A stretch of DNA of 13,780 nucleotides, taken from the NCBI GenBank assembly GCA_003505155.1, contig DNYJ01000020.1, forward strand, positions 1-13,780. Direction: 5' to 3'. Below, in pieces: positions 1 through 7,215 of the stretch. Source of the stretch: Candidatus Uhrbacteria bacterium. GTDB lineage: Bacteria; Patescibacteriota; Patescibacteriia; UBA9934; UBA10169. Positions within the stretch are counted from its first letter, which is position 1, and every line of letters begins with the position of its first letter. Below the pieces are notes generated by a model. It was not told the DNA's origin. It saw only the letters and a list, made by a program, of their open reading frames with translations, and did not search any database. The position numbers and the translations under genes were made by a program.

Positions 1-734
1 TAAAAAATGGGGTCCTTGCCACTTTCGCTTTTCGAGACATTCGTCAGGAAGTTAATTTCATCGAAGACGTTATAAAGCTTCATTCTCAGGTTCCAGTTAA
101 AACATTTTTGGAATTAGCGTCAGGAAACAGTCCACACATGATTGAGCTTTGTCACCGAGGGTATCAATACGTCGGTATTGAATTGGATAAAGAAATGATT
201 CGTTTTGCTGAAGATAAGATTTCCGAGACACATATTCCTGCCAAGGTTGTGGAAGCGGACATGCGACGTTTTTCACTTCCTGAACATGTAGATTGCGCTG
301 CGGTTTTCCTTGGATCATTGTATGTGCAGAATGACGAGGAATTGAGTTCTCATCTTCATTCCGTCGCCTCTACGTTGCGTAGTGGCGGACTGTATATTCT
401 CGACGAGGTTGTAGAATTCTTTTCTGAAGATGTGCATCAGCAAACGTGGGATATGCAGGAAGGCGATATAAGAATCACCACGACTTACGCTCCGTCCTAC
501 TTAGACGAAAAATCAAAATTGATGACTGGAAAAATTACTCTTGATGTAACGGACGGACAAAAGAAGTTTCGTTTAGAGCATACAGAGGTGAAAAAAGTAT
601 ATTCGGCATCGGATTTTATACAGCAAGCCGAACGAACGAAGGAATGGGAGTTTGCGGGATCATATAGCGATTTCGATATACATAGTGATCCTAAGGAAAA
701 AGCAAGAAATATTTTAGTGCTACGAAGAAAATAG
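1..734 (+). CDS. Class I SAM-dependent methyltransferase, 5' end cut by window edge
   Basis: The frame is open from base 3 to the TAG at 732-734, so the gene begins before the window. The SAM-binding motif I (LELASGNS, bases 111-134) is followed by the acidic end of strand beta-2 (GIELDKEM), which should hold the ribose hydroxyls. Next come a motif II-like EADMRRF and a motif III-like LRSGGLYILDE. This is the Rossmann-fold order of the Methyltransf_11/25 type. Because motif I lies upstream of the first in-frame ATG (138), neither that ATG nor the TTG at 108 can be the true start; about 38 codons precede motif I, so only a short N-terminus is missing. The C-terminal half has the beta-strand pattern usual for small-molecule methyltransferases, but the substrate cannot be told. 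It lies 13 nt upstream of the LD-carboxypeptidase gene, so co-transcription is likely. The base composition is more A+T-rich than the surface genes. Confidence 0.85.
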   Translation, partial: KNGVLATFAFRDIRQEVNFIEDVIKLHSQVPVKTFLELASGNSPHMIELCHRGYQYVGIELDKEMIRFAEDKISETHIPAKVVEADMRRFSLPEHVDCAAVFLGSLYVQNDEELSSHLHSVASTLRSGGLYILDEVVEFFSEDVHQQTWDMQEGDIRITTTYAPSYLDEKSKLMTGKITLDVTDGQKKFRLEHTEVKKVYSASDFIQQAERTKEWEFAGSYSDFDIHSDPKEKARNILVLRRK

Positions 735-747
735 CAATGATCCATCT

Positions 748-1713
748 ATGATGTTTCCACCAAAATTAAAGGCTGGAGATGAGGTGCGTGTTATCGCGCC
801 AGCAAAAAGTTTCCTTCCAGTTTTTACAGCAGAAATGCGTTCGTTGGCACAGGAAAAACTTGAATCATTTGGGCTAGTGGTGACCTTTGGTGATTTTGTG
901 GACGAAGTGGATGAGCTACTTTCGGCAACTGTAGAGCATCGGCTTTCCGATTTGCATAACGCGTTTCGTGATCCAAACGTAAAGGCCATCCTATCAGTTC
1001 AAGGAGGGAGTCAGTCAAATCAACTGTTGAAACTTCTCGATTACGAACTTATAAGCGCTAACCCAAAGATTCTTTGTGGGATGTCAGACATCACCGCACT
1101 CACAAACGCAATTTACAAAAAAACAGGCATCGTTACCTATTCCGGTCCCGGTTTCACTCTCTTCAAAGAGTCGGCTACCGTGGAGTATACGTTGGAATAT
1201 TTTCGGAAGGCGCTGTTTTTGGAGGAACCGATTGTCATAGAATCTGCTCCACAGTATTCAGACAAACGAACCATAGCCGAGATGCGCAAAAATGAAGGAT
1301 ATTGGGCCATGAATCCAGGCGAATCACGAGGAACAATCATCGGTGGAAATCTCATCACAATGAACATGCTCCAAGGGAGCGAATTCATGCCAGATCTTTC
1401 GGGCTGCATTTTGTTTATTGAAGATAACGACAAGGAGAGCAATCGTGCATTTGCCAATCACTTGCAAGCCATTATCAACCAACCGAATTTTCTTGGCGTG
1501 CAAGGCCTTGTTATCGGAAGGTTTCAAGATGGAACTCAAATGTCCCGGGAACTACTAGAGAAAATTCTTGCAACCAAGCCGGAACTCCGACACATGCCGA
1601 TTGTCGGAAACGTCGATTTCGGTCATACGGTTCCAATGATCACATTCCCCATTGGAGGAAAGGTCGCACTCAAAGTCACTTCGGTCGCTTCCTTAGAAAT
1701 TCTTACTCATTAG
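748..1713 (+). CDS. S66-family LD-carboxypeptidase / MccF-like serine peptidase
   Basis: A 321-residue protein, normal length for peptidase family S66, which cleaves the L,D bond of murein tetrapeptides (LdcA) or inactivates microcin C7-type peptide-nucleotides (MccF). Family landmarks appear in order: KLKAGDEVRVIAPA at the N-terminus, SVQGGSQSNQLLKLLDY (83-99), the nucleophile elbow CGMSDITAL with Ser113, IIGGNL (197-202), LFIED with Glu225 and FGHTVPMITFPIGG with His293. Ser113, Glu225 and His293 are the expected Ser-Glu-His triad, so the enzyme looks intact. ATG 748 and ATG 751 are both possible starts; neither has a Shine-Dalgarno sequence. There is no signal peptide, so it is cytoplasmic. 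MccF-type immunity and murein recycling cannot be separated from sequence alone; both are known roles of the family. It follows a methyltransferase gene by 13 nt, and a 173-nt spacer follows it. Confidence 0.93.
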   Translation: MMFPPKLKAGDEVRVIAPAKSFLPVFTAEMRSLAQEKLESFGLVVTFGDFVDEVDELLSATVEHRLSDLHNAFRDPNVKAILSVQGGSQSNQLLKLLDYELISANPKILCGMSDITALTNAIYKKTGIVTYSGPGFTLFKESATVEYTLEYFRKALFLEEPIVIESAPQYSDKRTIAEMRKNEGYWAMNPGESRGTIIGGNLITMNMLQGSEFMPDLSGCILFIEDNDKESNRAFANHLQAIINQPNFLGVQGLVIGRFQDGTQMSRELLEKILATKPELRHMPIVGNVDFGHTVPMITFPIGGKVALKVTSVASLEILTH

Positions 1714-1781
1714 ACATTGGTGAATTGATATGATGGAAAATAATGAGCTCATACAAAAGTCTTCAAAAATGTCCATAACCC

Positions 1782-1792
1782 GACCTGACCCC
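1782..1792 (+). repeat. GACCTGACCCC intergenic box, copy 1
   Basis: The 11-mer GACCTGACCCC lies in the 173-nt spacer after the LD-carboxypeptidase gene. The surrounding CCATAACCCGACCTGACCCCA (from 1773) matches the spacer at 7894-7914 (CCATAACCCAACCTGACCTCA) at all but two positions. Just upstream is AAAATGTCC, the complement of the GGACATTTT found beside the same box at 6152-6160. The rest of the spacer holds only a possible promoter for the next gene. Confidence 0.6.
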
Positions 1793-1848
1793 ATGACTCT
1801 TATCCACAGAATTCATGGAGTGACTCGTTTCGAACGATCATTATCCTC

Positions 1849-1854
1849 TATACT
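1849..1854 (+). promoter_or_regulatory. Possible -10 box upstream of the surface-protein operon
   Basis: TATACT, the same hexamer seen just before the genes at 10262 and 10896, lies 32 nt before ATG 1887. That predicts a leader of about 25 nt. No good -35 box is visible at 16-18 nt upstream, and no TGn extension is present, so this is a weak call resting on the shared hexamer and its position. Confidence 0.3.
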
Positions 1855-1886
1855 GAAGACATTAATCTCAGCAATAAATACCTCGT

Positions 1887-4800
1887 ATGCATCGATCAAC
1901 CATTGGCACTACATTTTTTTGGGTGTTTATGCTTTTTGTTTCTCTGTATGTTGTCCTTCCCCAACATGCATATGCCGGTGGACGTCCCGGGACGAAGGTT
2001 TGCTGGGACGGCGGTTGCAGTTACAAAACGGCGCCGGGTGTCTTGAAGCGCGCAGAGACCATCAAAACGGCTCTGAAGGCTGTGTTCGTGGAGGAACTTC
2101 AAGGACACGAACAACTTCAGGGCTTTTTGGATGGGACAAAAGCCTTTCAGCCGTCCGGTCTTGCCGGTCACGAGTGGGCAGCTCTGGTAAAAGAAAACCC
2201 AAAAGCGACAAGCGATGATCTTGTCAGTTATTTGCGCGCCAAGAAAACAGCCATTCTTCGAGACTGGGGTGTGACGGCATTTGTAGATGCGCTGGATCAT
2301 CCTCCGGTCGTTACGTCTTTTTCCCCCACAACGGCAACAACGACGGATACCATCACCATCTATGGCTCGAATCTCCTTCCTCTCAAGTACGTGGAATTTA
2401 ATGGCGTACTCGCCTATATTGACGATCCCAAGGAGAACGTCATTCAAGTAAAGGTGCCGAAATATATCAACACGATTGCGGGTCTGCCGCAGGCAGGGAT
2501 GGCGACGACATTCAAACTCGTTTTTCGAACGCGGTACGAAACGTCTTTTGAGTCAAGCGGAGTTTTCCAGTGGCTCGATGGGAAGTGCAATGACATGCGC
2601 ATTACGCAAGCCTATCAAGAAATCTTCGATCGTCCGGCACGCGGAAGCGGCACGAGCGGAGAATGCAATCCGGCCAATTACGGCAGTTTCACGTCCGTGG
2701 CTGACTTGATGGTTCAGCTCGCGGCACGTACTGGAGAAGTCGCCAAGCGAGGTCCGCCGCAGATTTCGTACTTCGAACCGTGGAAGGCGCAACCCGGCAC
2801 GACGATAAAAATCAACGGACTTGCTTTGGTTCAAGTGAAAGAGGTGTGGTTCGGTTCGGTGAAATCGCCCACGTTTTCTTCCCAGAGCGAGTACACGATG
2901 AAAGCTGTCGTCCCTGAAGGTGGCAGTGGAAAAGTTCGCGTGGTGACCTACTCTGGGTCAGGAGAAAGCGATCACGAGTTTGAAGTAACGACCCCGCCAG
3001 TTATCGAATCGGTGACTCCCAAAGAGGTGCTGAAAGGAGAGCGCATCTTCATCCACGGAAAAAATTTCAACGCACGCTTGGGCGGAATGGTGAATGGGGT
3101 GTACTCGCTTGTGTTCGATTCGATCACACCGACGGACATCGTTATACGCACGGACAATATCAGCGAAGAACAAAATGCAACATTGACCATTTCAACCGAC
3201 GGCGGAGCGACCTCGACGACGATATCGATTTGGGAAGGATTGTGCGATGATACGAGTTTGACGGGAGCCTTTGACGACTTGTACGCGCGCCGGCCGCTCG
3301 GCGGACGCATGGCCGGACAGTGCGATCCGAATCTTTACGGCGGCACGTGGCCGTCTATGGAAGCGCTGTATAGCCGGATCAAAGCACTGCACGGGCCGGC
3401 CTCTAACGCACGGATTCCCGTCATCTCCGGATTGAGTCCGTCAACGGGCGCGCCCGGTGGGCTTGTGATGATCGACGGAGCGAATTTCATCAACAAGACC
3501 GTGAGCGTTTCGTTCAACGGAGTTGCGTCGCGGGAAATCATTTGGCGGGGCACGAAGCAGGTGCAAACGCGTATTCCCGACGGCGCCACGAGCGGTCCTC
3601 TCGTTCTTCGTACGATAAACGGATCCGCTTCGGCGACGTTTACGGTGAACGAAGGATTGACCATTTCGCGCATCACGCCGGATAGGGGCGTGGCCGGCGC
3701 GCGTCTGCGTCTCCACGGAACCGGATTTGACTATGCCAATGTAACGATCGGGGAACAGGCGGCGGAGTCGATCGTTGCTTCTTCCAAGGAGATCGAGGTG
3801 ATCGTTCCCAAGGGCGTGAGTGGAAACGTGGATATCACCGTGAACCGGCCGGATGGATTTTCGGCGACATGGACTGGATTCCCCATCTATCAAATCAACT
3901 TGAAATTGCCGAGCGGTTCGTCTTCTCTGCAGGATACACGCGTCGAGTTAGTGGCACCGGACGGACATGTGGTTGGCACAACGCATCTGATCGGCAACGC
4001 TGGGGCAAGTTTCTCGGACGACCAAATCTCTGCGCTCATCGGCAACGCTGGGGCAAGTTTGATCGGCAACGCCGGAGCGAGTCTCATCGGCAACGCCGGC
4101 GCAAGCCTTTCACTCGATCAACTTGGGAACCTTATCGGCAACGCCGGCGCAAGCTTTGACGCACAGGGCATCACGGGTCTTATCGGCAATGCCGGTGCCG
4201 GGTTTAAAGCCGATCTCTCGAGACTTATCGGCAATGCCGGTGCAGGTCTCGCTGGCAACTTCGGATCAGGTTTGGCTGGCAACAATGGCTCCGGTCTTGC
4301 AGGCAATTTTGGATCAGGTCTTGCGGGAAATAACGGTTCAGGATTGGCAGGAAACAATGGGTCAGGATTAGCTGGGAACTTCGGATCGGGATTAGCCGGC
4401 AACAATGGTTCCGGATTAACAATCGCACTGTTGGACGGACAATACGGCTCCGGCTTCGGTGGGGAGGTCATGATCTCCGGCGCGGCACACAACATCGGGA
4501 GCCGATCGGTGCAAAGCATCAGTAGGTACGGAGAGGTTGTTCCATCGGCGGCGGAGCAACGTTTCGTGGCAACGCTCGAACCGGAGCCGATCGTAGCGTC
4601 CGCAGAGGTGGTTGAGACACCGCCTGCAGAGGTTCGACCGACGAAGGAAAGAGCGACGACGATCGAGGTGGTGCCAACACAGACGCAAACGTCGTCTCCA
4701 TCGGCTACAAGTGCCGTTCAGGAGGTCACATCACAAGCTCCTGCAGAAGAGGCCTCCGTGGTTCAAGAGACGACGGTACAGCCGACGACCCAGGAAACCG

Positions 4801-5024
4801 TTCCAGCCGCAGAGACGTCAACGGAAACTCCGGATGCTTCCTCGACTCCGGAGACGGAGGAAGAGACGCCACAGATATCCACAAACTGCTCCACGGGCTT
4901 TACTTACAGTCCGACACTTCAGATATGCATCGAGGATGCGCCGGAAGAGACTTCGCCGTACGCCGGTTTGCCGTGTAACGACAATATTCCTCTTTATCAA
5001 CAGCGAGGTTGCATCTCGCAATAA
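1887..5024 (+). CDS. Large secreted surface protein with TIG/IPT domains, duplicated Cys domain and octapeptide array
   Basis: 1045 residues. Residues 1-30 form a signal peptide (basic start, hydrophobic FFWVFMLFVSLYVVL, cleavage after AYA), which supports ATG 1887. A unique helical region (31-138) follows. Five TIG/IPT-like Ig folds, recognised by the PVIxSxxPxxGxxGxxxxIxGxNF pattern, lie at about 140-229, 291-368, 370-449, 510-587 and 591-665. Two related Cys-containing segments (about 230-282 and 450-503) follow TIG1 and TIG3. Residues 701-859 are an almost unbroken array of 8-residue units (LIGNAGAS, then LAGNNGSG/LAGNFGSG). After that come a Thr/Pro/Glu-rich stalk-like region (about 890-998) and a short Cys-rich end (C1001, C1014, C1030, C1042). 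No LPXTG or C-terminal membrane helix is present, so attachment is unclear. It is the first gene of a three-gene locus with two anchored proteins. A role in adhesion or surface structure is inferred from TIG domains; no function is proven. Confidence 0.9.
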   Translation: MHRSTIGTTFFWVFMLFVSLYVVLPQHAYAGGRPGTKVCWDGGCSYKTAPGVLKRAETIKTALKAVFVEELQGHEQLQGFLDGTKAFQPSGLAGHEWAALVKENPKATSDDLVSYLRAKKTAILRDWGVTAFVDALDHPPVVTSFSPTTATTTDTITIYGSNLLPLKYVEFNGVLAYIDDPKENVIQVKVPKYINTIAGLPQAGMATTFKLVFRTRYETSFESSGVFQWLDGKCNDMRITQAYQEIFDRPARGSGTSGECNPANYGSFTSVADLMVQLAARTGEVAKRGPPQISYFEPWKAQPGTTIKINGLALVQVKEVWFGSVKSPTFSSQSEYTMKAVVPEGGSGKVRVVTYSGSGESDHEFEVTTPPVIESVTPKEVLKGERIFIHGKNFNARLGGMVNGVYSLVFDSITPTDIVIRTDNISEEQNATLTISTDGGATSTTISIWEGLCDDTSLTGAFDDLYARRPLGGRMAGQCDPNLYGGTWPSMEALYSRIKALHGPASNARIPVISGLSPSTGAPGGLVMIDGANFINKTVSVSFNGVASREIIWRGTKQVQTRIPDGATSGPLVLRTINGSASATFTVNEGLTISRITPDRGVAGARLRLHGTGFDYANVTIGEQAAESIVASSKEIEVIVPKGVSGNVDITVNRPDGFSATWTGFPIYQINLKLPSGSSSLQDTRVELVAPDGHVVGTTHLIGNAGASFSDDQISALIGNAGASLIGNAGASLIGNAGASLSLDQLGNLIGNAGASFDAQGITGLIGNAGAGFKADLSRLIGNAGAGLAGNFGSGLAGNNGSGLAGNFGSGLAGNNGSGLAGNNGSGLAGNFGSGLAGNNGSGLTIALLDGQYGSGFGGEVMISGAAHNIGSRSVQSISRYGEVVPSAAEQRFVATLEPEPIVASAEVVETPPAEVRPTKERATTIEVVPTQTQTSSPSATSAVQEVTSQAPAEEASVVQETTVQPTTQETVPAAETSTETPDASSTPETEEETPQISTNCSTGFTYSPTLQICIEDAPEETSPYAGLPCNDNIPLYQQRGCISQ
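3987..4415 (+). repeat. In-frame array of 24-bp units coding octapeptides
   Basis: This stretch codes residues 701-843 of the surface protein in 8-residue steps: seven LIGNAGA(S/G) units with four interspersed variant units (FSDDQISA, LSLDQLGN, FDAQGITG and the 7-residue FKADLSR), then seven LAGN(N/F)GSG units. The DNA copies differ at synonymous sites: Leu in the last seven units is written ctc, ttg, ctt, ctt, ttg, tta, tta, and Gly uses all four codons. The repeat is thus kept at protein level and is not a fresh DNA duplication. One unit of 7 residues breaks the phase. Confidence 0.92.
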
Positions 5025-5032
5025 TCGTCTCT

Positions 5033-5614
5033 ATGAGTCAAACAAAGCTCTACCTCTTTGGCGCCCTCGGAGGACTCGTCATCGCCGGCATCGTCATTCT
5101 TTTTCTCGCGCTCACGAATAAGGAAACCATCGTCGTGGATGAAGGAATGTTCGGTTCCTGGCACGTCGTCGAACCGACGGACGGCTTGTTCACTGCGGTG
5201 ATGCCTAGGGGGCCGGAAGAGACCAGTACCCAGATCCCCGTTTCCGATATGGATGGTTCCATTCTTCAGCGTAGCTATGTCTCCTCGGATGAAAATGGAA
5301 GCGACTACTTCATTTCCACGCTCGTGTACCCAGTTCCGTTCCGTGCGTCGGAGGCGAAGACGATTCTTGGCGGCGCTTTGGAGGGCATGGTGCAAGCGGT
5401 CGATGGGAATGTTTTGGAGAAATCGAGATTCGAAACGTATAACGATTTGCCGTCGGTGGACTTTGCGATCACGAACGGCGAATTCAACTATCAAGGGAAA
5501 ATAATGCTTGGCGATCGGGTTCTCTATCAGCTATTCGTCGCCTACGAAAGCGGAAAGATCTCCGATCAAGCCTACGTCTACTTCTTAAGCTCGTTTGAGC
5601 CGAAAACACCATGA
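5033..5614 (+). CDS. Membrane-anchored protein of unknown function, possible DcrB/PsbP-like fold
   Basis: 193 residues from ATG 5033, 8 nt after the stop of the large surface gene. An upstream TTG at 5009 lies inside that gene and is not needed. Residues about 5-28 (LYLFGALGGLVIAGIVILFLAL) are a single membrane helix. The remainder is an extracytoplasmic alpha/beta domain starting GSWHVVEPTDGLFTAVMP, with a central helix (EAKTILGGALEGMVQAV) and the end GKIMLGDRVLYQLFVAYE. This order (beta-hairpin with a Phe-Pro turn, a strand pair, a helix, then strands with a YQL segment) is reminiscent of DcrB/PsbP/DUF1795-type domains, but I only infer this by eye. There is no Shine-Dalgarno sequence, so translation is probably coupled to the gene before. 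It overlaps the next gene by ATGA. It probably works with the large surface protein. Confidence 0.85.
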   Translation: MSQTKLYLFGALGGLVIAGIVILFLALTNKETIVVDEGMFGSWHVVEPTDGLFTAVMPRGPEETSTQIPVSDMDGSILQRSYVSSDENGSDYFISTLVYPVPFRASEAKTILGGALEGMVQAVDGNVLEKSRFETYNDLPSVDFAITNGEFNYQGKIMLGDRVLYQLFVAYESGKISDQAYVYFLSSFEPKTP

Positions 5615-6108
5615 AACCGCTTTTGATGATGCTGACAACGGGCGTTATGACCGCGGGCGTTGCCGTGGGAGGATATGCGTTGATTCAGCAAACGCGCAAT
5701 TCGGCTGTAGAGATTCGATCGGCGGCGCAACCGGTGATGTACACGGAGGTAGAGGAGGAAATCGTGTTAGAAGCAGTCGAGGAAGAGGTTGTCGAAGAGC
5801 CGGAGATCGAGAAGGTCGAAACGGAGTCCGCACCATCGGCAGGAGGGCTTTCAGGAACGTATCGCTGTTGGAGTTTCAACATGAACGGCGCGGGAGGGCG
5901 TTGCACCAGCCCGCCGATCGTATTCTCTTCAAGCGGCGCCTACTCGACATCGAGCGAGCAGGGGACGTATACGGTGAATGGATCCTCCGTTTGGATGTCG
6001 GCTTCAAAAATTCGCGGAACCGGCACGCTCTCCGCCGACGGCGTCCAGCTCATGTTTAACTATACTTACAATGGGAATCCTTATACGGTGACATATTTAA
6101 AACAATGA
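5611..6108 (+). CDS. Anchored protein with acidic stalk and small C-terminal beta domain, unknown
   Basis: 165 residues; ATG 5611 overlaps the previous stop by 4 nt (ATGA), so the two genes are translationally coupled. Residues 1-25 form a signal or anchor segment (MKPLLMMLTTGVMTAGVAVGGYAL). Residues 45-72 are a Glu/Val-rich acidic stalk (for example EVEEEIVLEAVEEEVVEEPE), which may be extended or coiled. Residues 80-165 form a compact beta-rich domain: GTYRCW with C86, a second Cys at 98 that may bond to it, then GAYSTSSEQGTYTV and a GTGTLSADG strand-turn, ending NGNPYTVTYLK. The GxY-repeats suggest a small beta-barrel or sandwich, but I do not recognise a named family. It is the last gene of the surface operon; repeat-rich DNA follows. 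Confidence 0.85.
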   Translation: MKPLLMMLTTGVMTAGVAVGGYALIQQTRNSAVEIRSAAQPVMYTEVEEEIVLEAVEEEVVEEPEIEKVETESAPSAGGLSGTYRCWSFNMNGAGGRCTSPPIVFSSSGAYSTSSEQGTYTVNGSSVWMSASKIRGTGTLSADGVQLMFNYTYNGNPYTVTYLKQ

Positions 6109-6126
6109 TTGTGGCAATCGGAGCTT

Positions 6127-6200
6127 GGTGGGAGTTGGGGGTCTTGACTTTGGACATTTTCCAAAAAGGCAAAAGTAAAGACCTGACCCCAACTTCCCCC
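6127..6200. repeat. Imperfect inverted repeat built around the GACCTGACCCC box
   Basis: The left arm (6127-6153: GGTGGGAGTTGGGG then GTCTTGACTTTGG) pairs with the right arm (6169-6200, ending AAAGACCTGACCCC then AACTTCCCCC). The outer 14 bases match at 12 positions and the inner 13 at 11. The right arm carries four extra bases (CTGA). The loop is about 15 nt. It lies 18 nt after the stop of the preceding gene and has no T-tract like an intrinsic terminator. Palindromes of this kind can be REP-like elements or remains of small mobile elements; no transposase is present in the window. Confidence 0.65.
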
Positions 6201-6219
6201 AACTTCCCCCCAACTTCCC
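6191..6219. repeat. Short tandem repeat of AACTTCCCC(C)
   Basis: Three direct copies of AACTTCCC with 2-3 extra C follow one another (6191-6200, 6201-6211, 6212-6219). The first copy is also the outer right arm of the inverted repeat that starts at 6127. Such G/C-tract tandems expand by slippage. Confidence 0.7.
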
Positions 6220-6259
6220 TGGTTTCTGTTTTTTGTTTTGGATGATACACTCTGTCGGT

Positions 6260-6304
6260 ATCTGTCGAATTTCCAAAAATTCCGTTGTCCCCGGCAAAGC
6301 CGGG
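6260..6304. repeat. Two adjacent hairpins in the 6109-6397 spacer
   Basis: GAATTT (6267-6272) pairs perfectly with AAATTC (6277-6282) across a CCAA loop. CCCGGC (6290-6295) pairs with GCCGGG (6299-6304) across AAA. The segment opens with ATCTGTCGAATTTCC (6260-6274), which recurs exactly at 9899-9913 in the leader of the cold-shock gene, also followed by two hairpins. The second hairpin reads CCTGCCCGGC on the minus strand and shares its CGCCTGCCCG head with the palindrome at 7949-7979. Confidence 0.5.
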
Positions 6305-6310
6305 CAGGCG

Positions 6311-6321
6311 GACCTGACCCC
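6311..6321 (+). repeat. GACCTGACCCC intergenic box, copy 3
   Basis: GACCTGACCCCAA (6311-6323) is identical over 13 bases to 6180-6192 in the inverted repeat of the same spacer (copy 2). It directly follows the CCCGGC/GCCGGG hairpin and a GCAGGCG segment. Confidence 0.6.
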
Positions 6322-6397
6322 AAATTGTATACACTAGAAATCAACTACGTAAACTGAACCATTACCGACCTCAACTCTGACTATTTTGTAAGACGGT

Positions 6398-7207
6398 ATG
6401 AGCCTCATAGAAAACCTACCAATCGAAACGCATGCCCTGTTGAACGATCTTGTTGAGCTATCAAAGAGTTGTTTAGGTGATAACCTGGTTGGAGTGTATC
6501 TGCATGGTTCTTTGGCTATGGGTTGCTTCAATCCCAGTGCGAGTGATATTGATTTGCTGATTGTGATAAAGAAGGTACTTGCACGAAAGGATAAACAACG
6601 CATCGGTTCAGCGTTGATTGGGTTGGTCGATCAGTATGCTACAAACAAATTGGAGTTAAGTATCGTGACAACAGGTACTTTGAAGAACTTCAAGTACCCG
6701 ACTTCCTATGAACTCCACTTCTCAAACGAGAACGTAAGCGATTTCACGGATGGCGAGTTTGATCTTATGAAGCCGAGCGAGGACGCTGACCTAGCAGCTC
6801 ATTTTGTTATAGCTAAGAAACGAGGAATCTGTTTGTATGGTGAGCCAATCCAATCCGTGTTCCCTGATGTACCGAACAAGTACTACCTGAAGTCCATCGC
6901 GCAGGATTTTGATTGGAGCTATAACAATGTCGTGAAAGGTCAGGAAAATGGGACCTGCCGCGTTCCCATCTATGCGGTACTTAATTCTTGTCGGGTGTTA
7001 GGTTTTATCAATGACGGGTTGATCACCTCAAAGTCCGAGGGAGGACGATGGGCAATCGAACATCTTCCGAAAGAATACACGCCCGTTATACTTGAGGCAC
7101 TCAACGAATATGCCGAAAAAAGCTCTTCAAAAGAAGTTGACGCTAAGCTCCTTAAACAGTTCATGCAGTATGCAAATAGAAAAGTTTCTCGCGCGTTAGA
7201 GGTATAG
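6398..7207 (+). CDS. AadA-like aminoglycoside nucleotidyltransferase family protein
   Basis: 269 residues, close to the roughly 260 of ANT(3'')/ANT(9) enzymes, which transfer AMP from ATP to streptomycin or spectinomycin. The nucleotidyltransferase motif GVYLHGSLAMGC...SDIDLLIV gives Gly37-Ser38 and the metal-binding pair Asp50 and Asp52. Glu86 in KLELSIV sits where AadA has its catalytic base. The C-terminal helical domain follows AadA closely: LNSCRVLGFINDGLITSK, then GRWAIEHLPKEYTPVILEAL and a final helical YANRKVSRAL. The fold and active site look complete. Whether it modifies an antibiotic is not shown, since many environmental members have unknown substrates. ATG 6398 has only a weak AGACGG before it. 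It stands alone between two repeat-rich spacers, in A+T-richer DNA than the surface genes, which suggests acquisition. Confidence 0.88.
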   Translation: MSLIENLPIETHALLNDLVELSKSCLGDNLVGVYLHGSLAMGCFNPSASDIDLLIVIKKVLARKDKQRIGSALIGLVDQYATNKLELSIVTTGTLKNFKYPTSYELHFSNENVSDFTDGEFDLMKPSEDADLAAHFVIAKKRGICLYGEPIQSVFPDVPNKYYLKSIAQDFDWSYNNVVKGQENGTCRVPIYAVLNSCRVLGFINDGLITSKSEGGRWAIEHLPKEYTPVILEALNEYAEKSSSKEVDAKLLKQFMQYANRKVSRALEV

Positions 7208-7215
7208 AACAGGGG

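Noticed and set aside
1730..2218. Plus-strand open frame starting just after the LD-carboxypeptidase gene
   Set aside because: It runs across the GACCTGACCCC spacer and then overlaps the signal peptide and first domain of the 1045-residue protein in another frame; the product has no recognisable domain.
4118..4519. Minus-strand open frame rich in Pro-Asp/Pro-Glu repeats
   Set aside because: It is the antisense shadow of the 24-bp octad array in the plus-strand surface gene; repeats of a length divisible by three keep several frames open.
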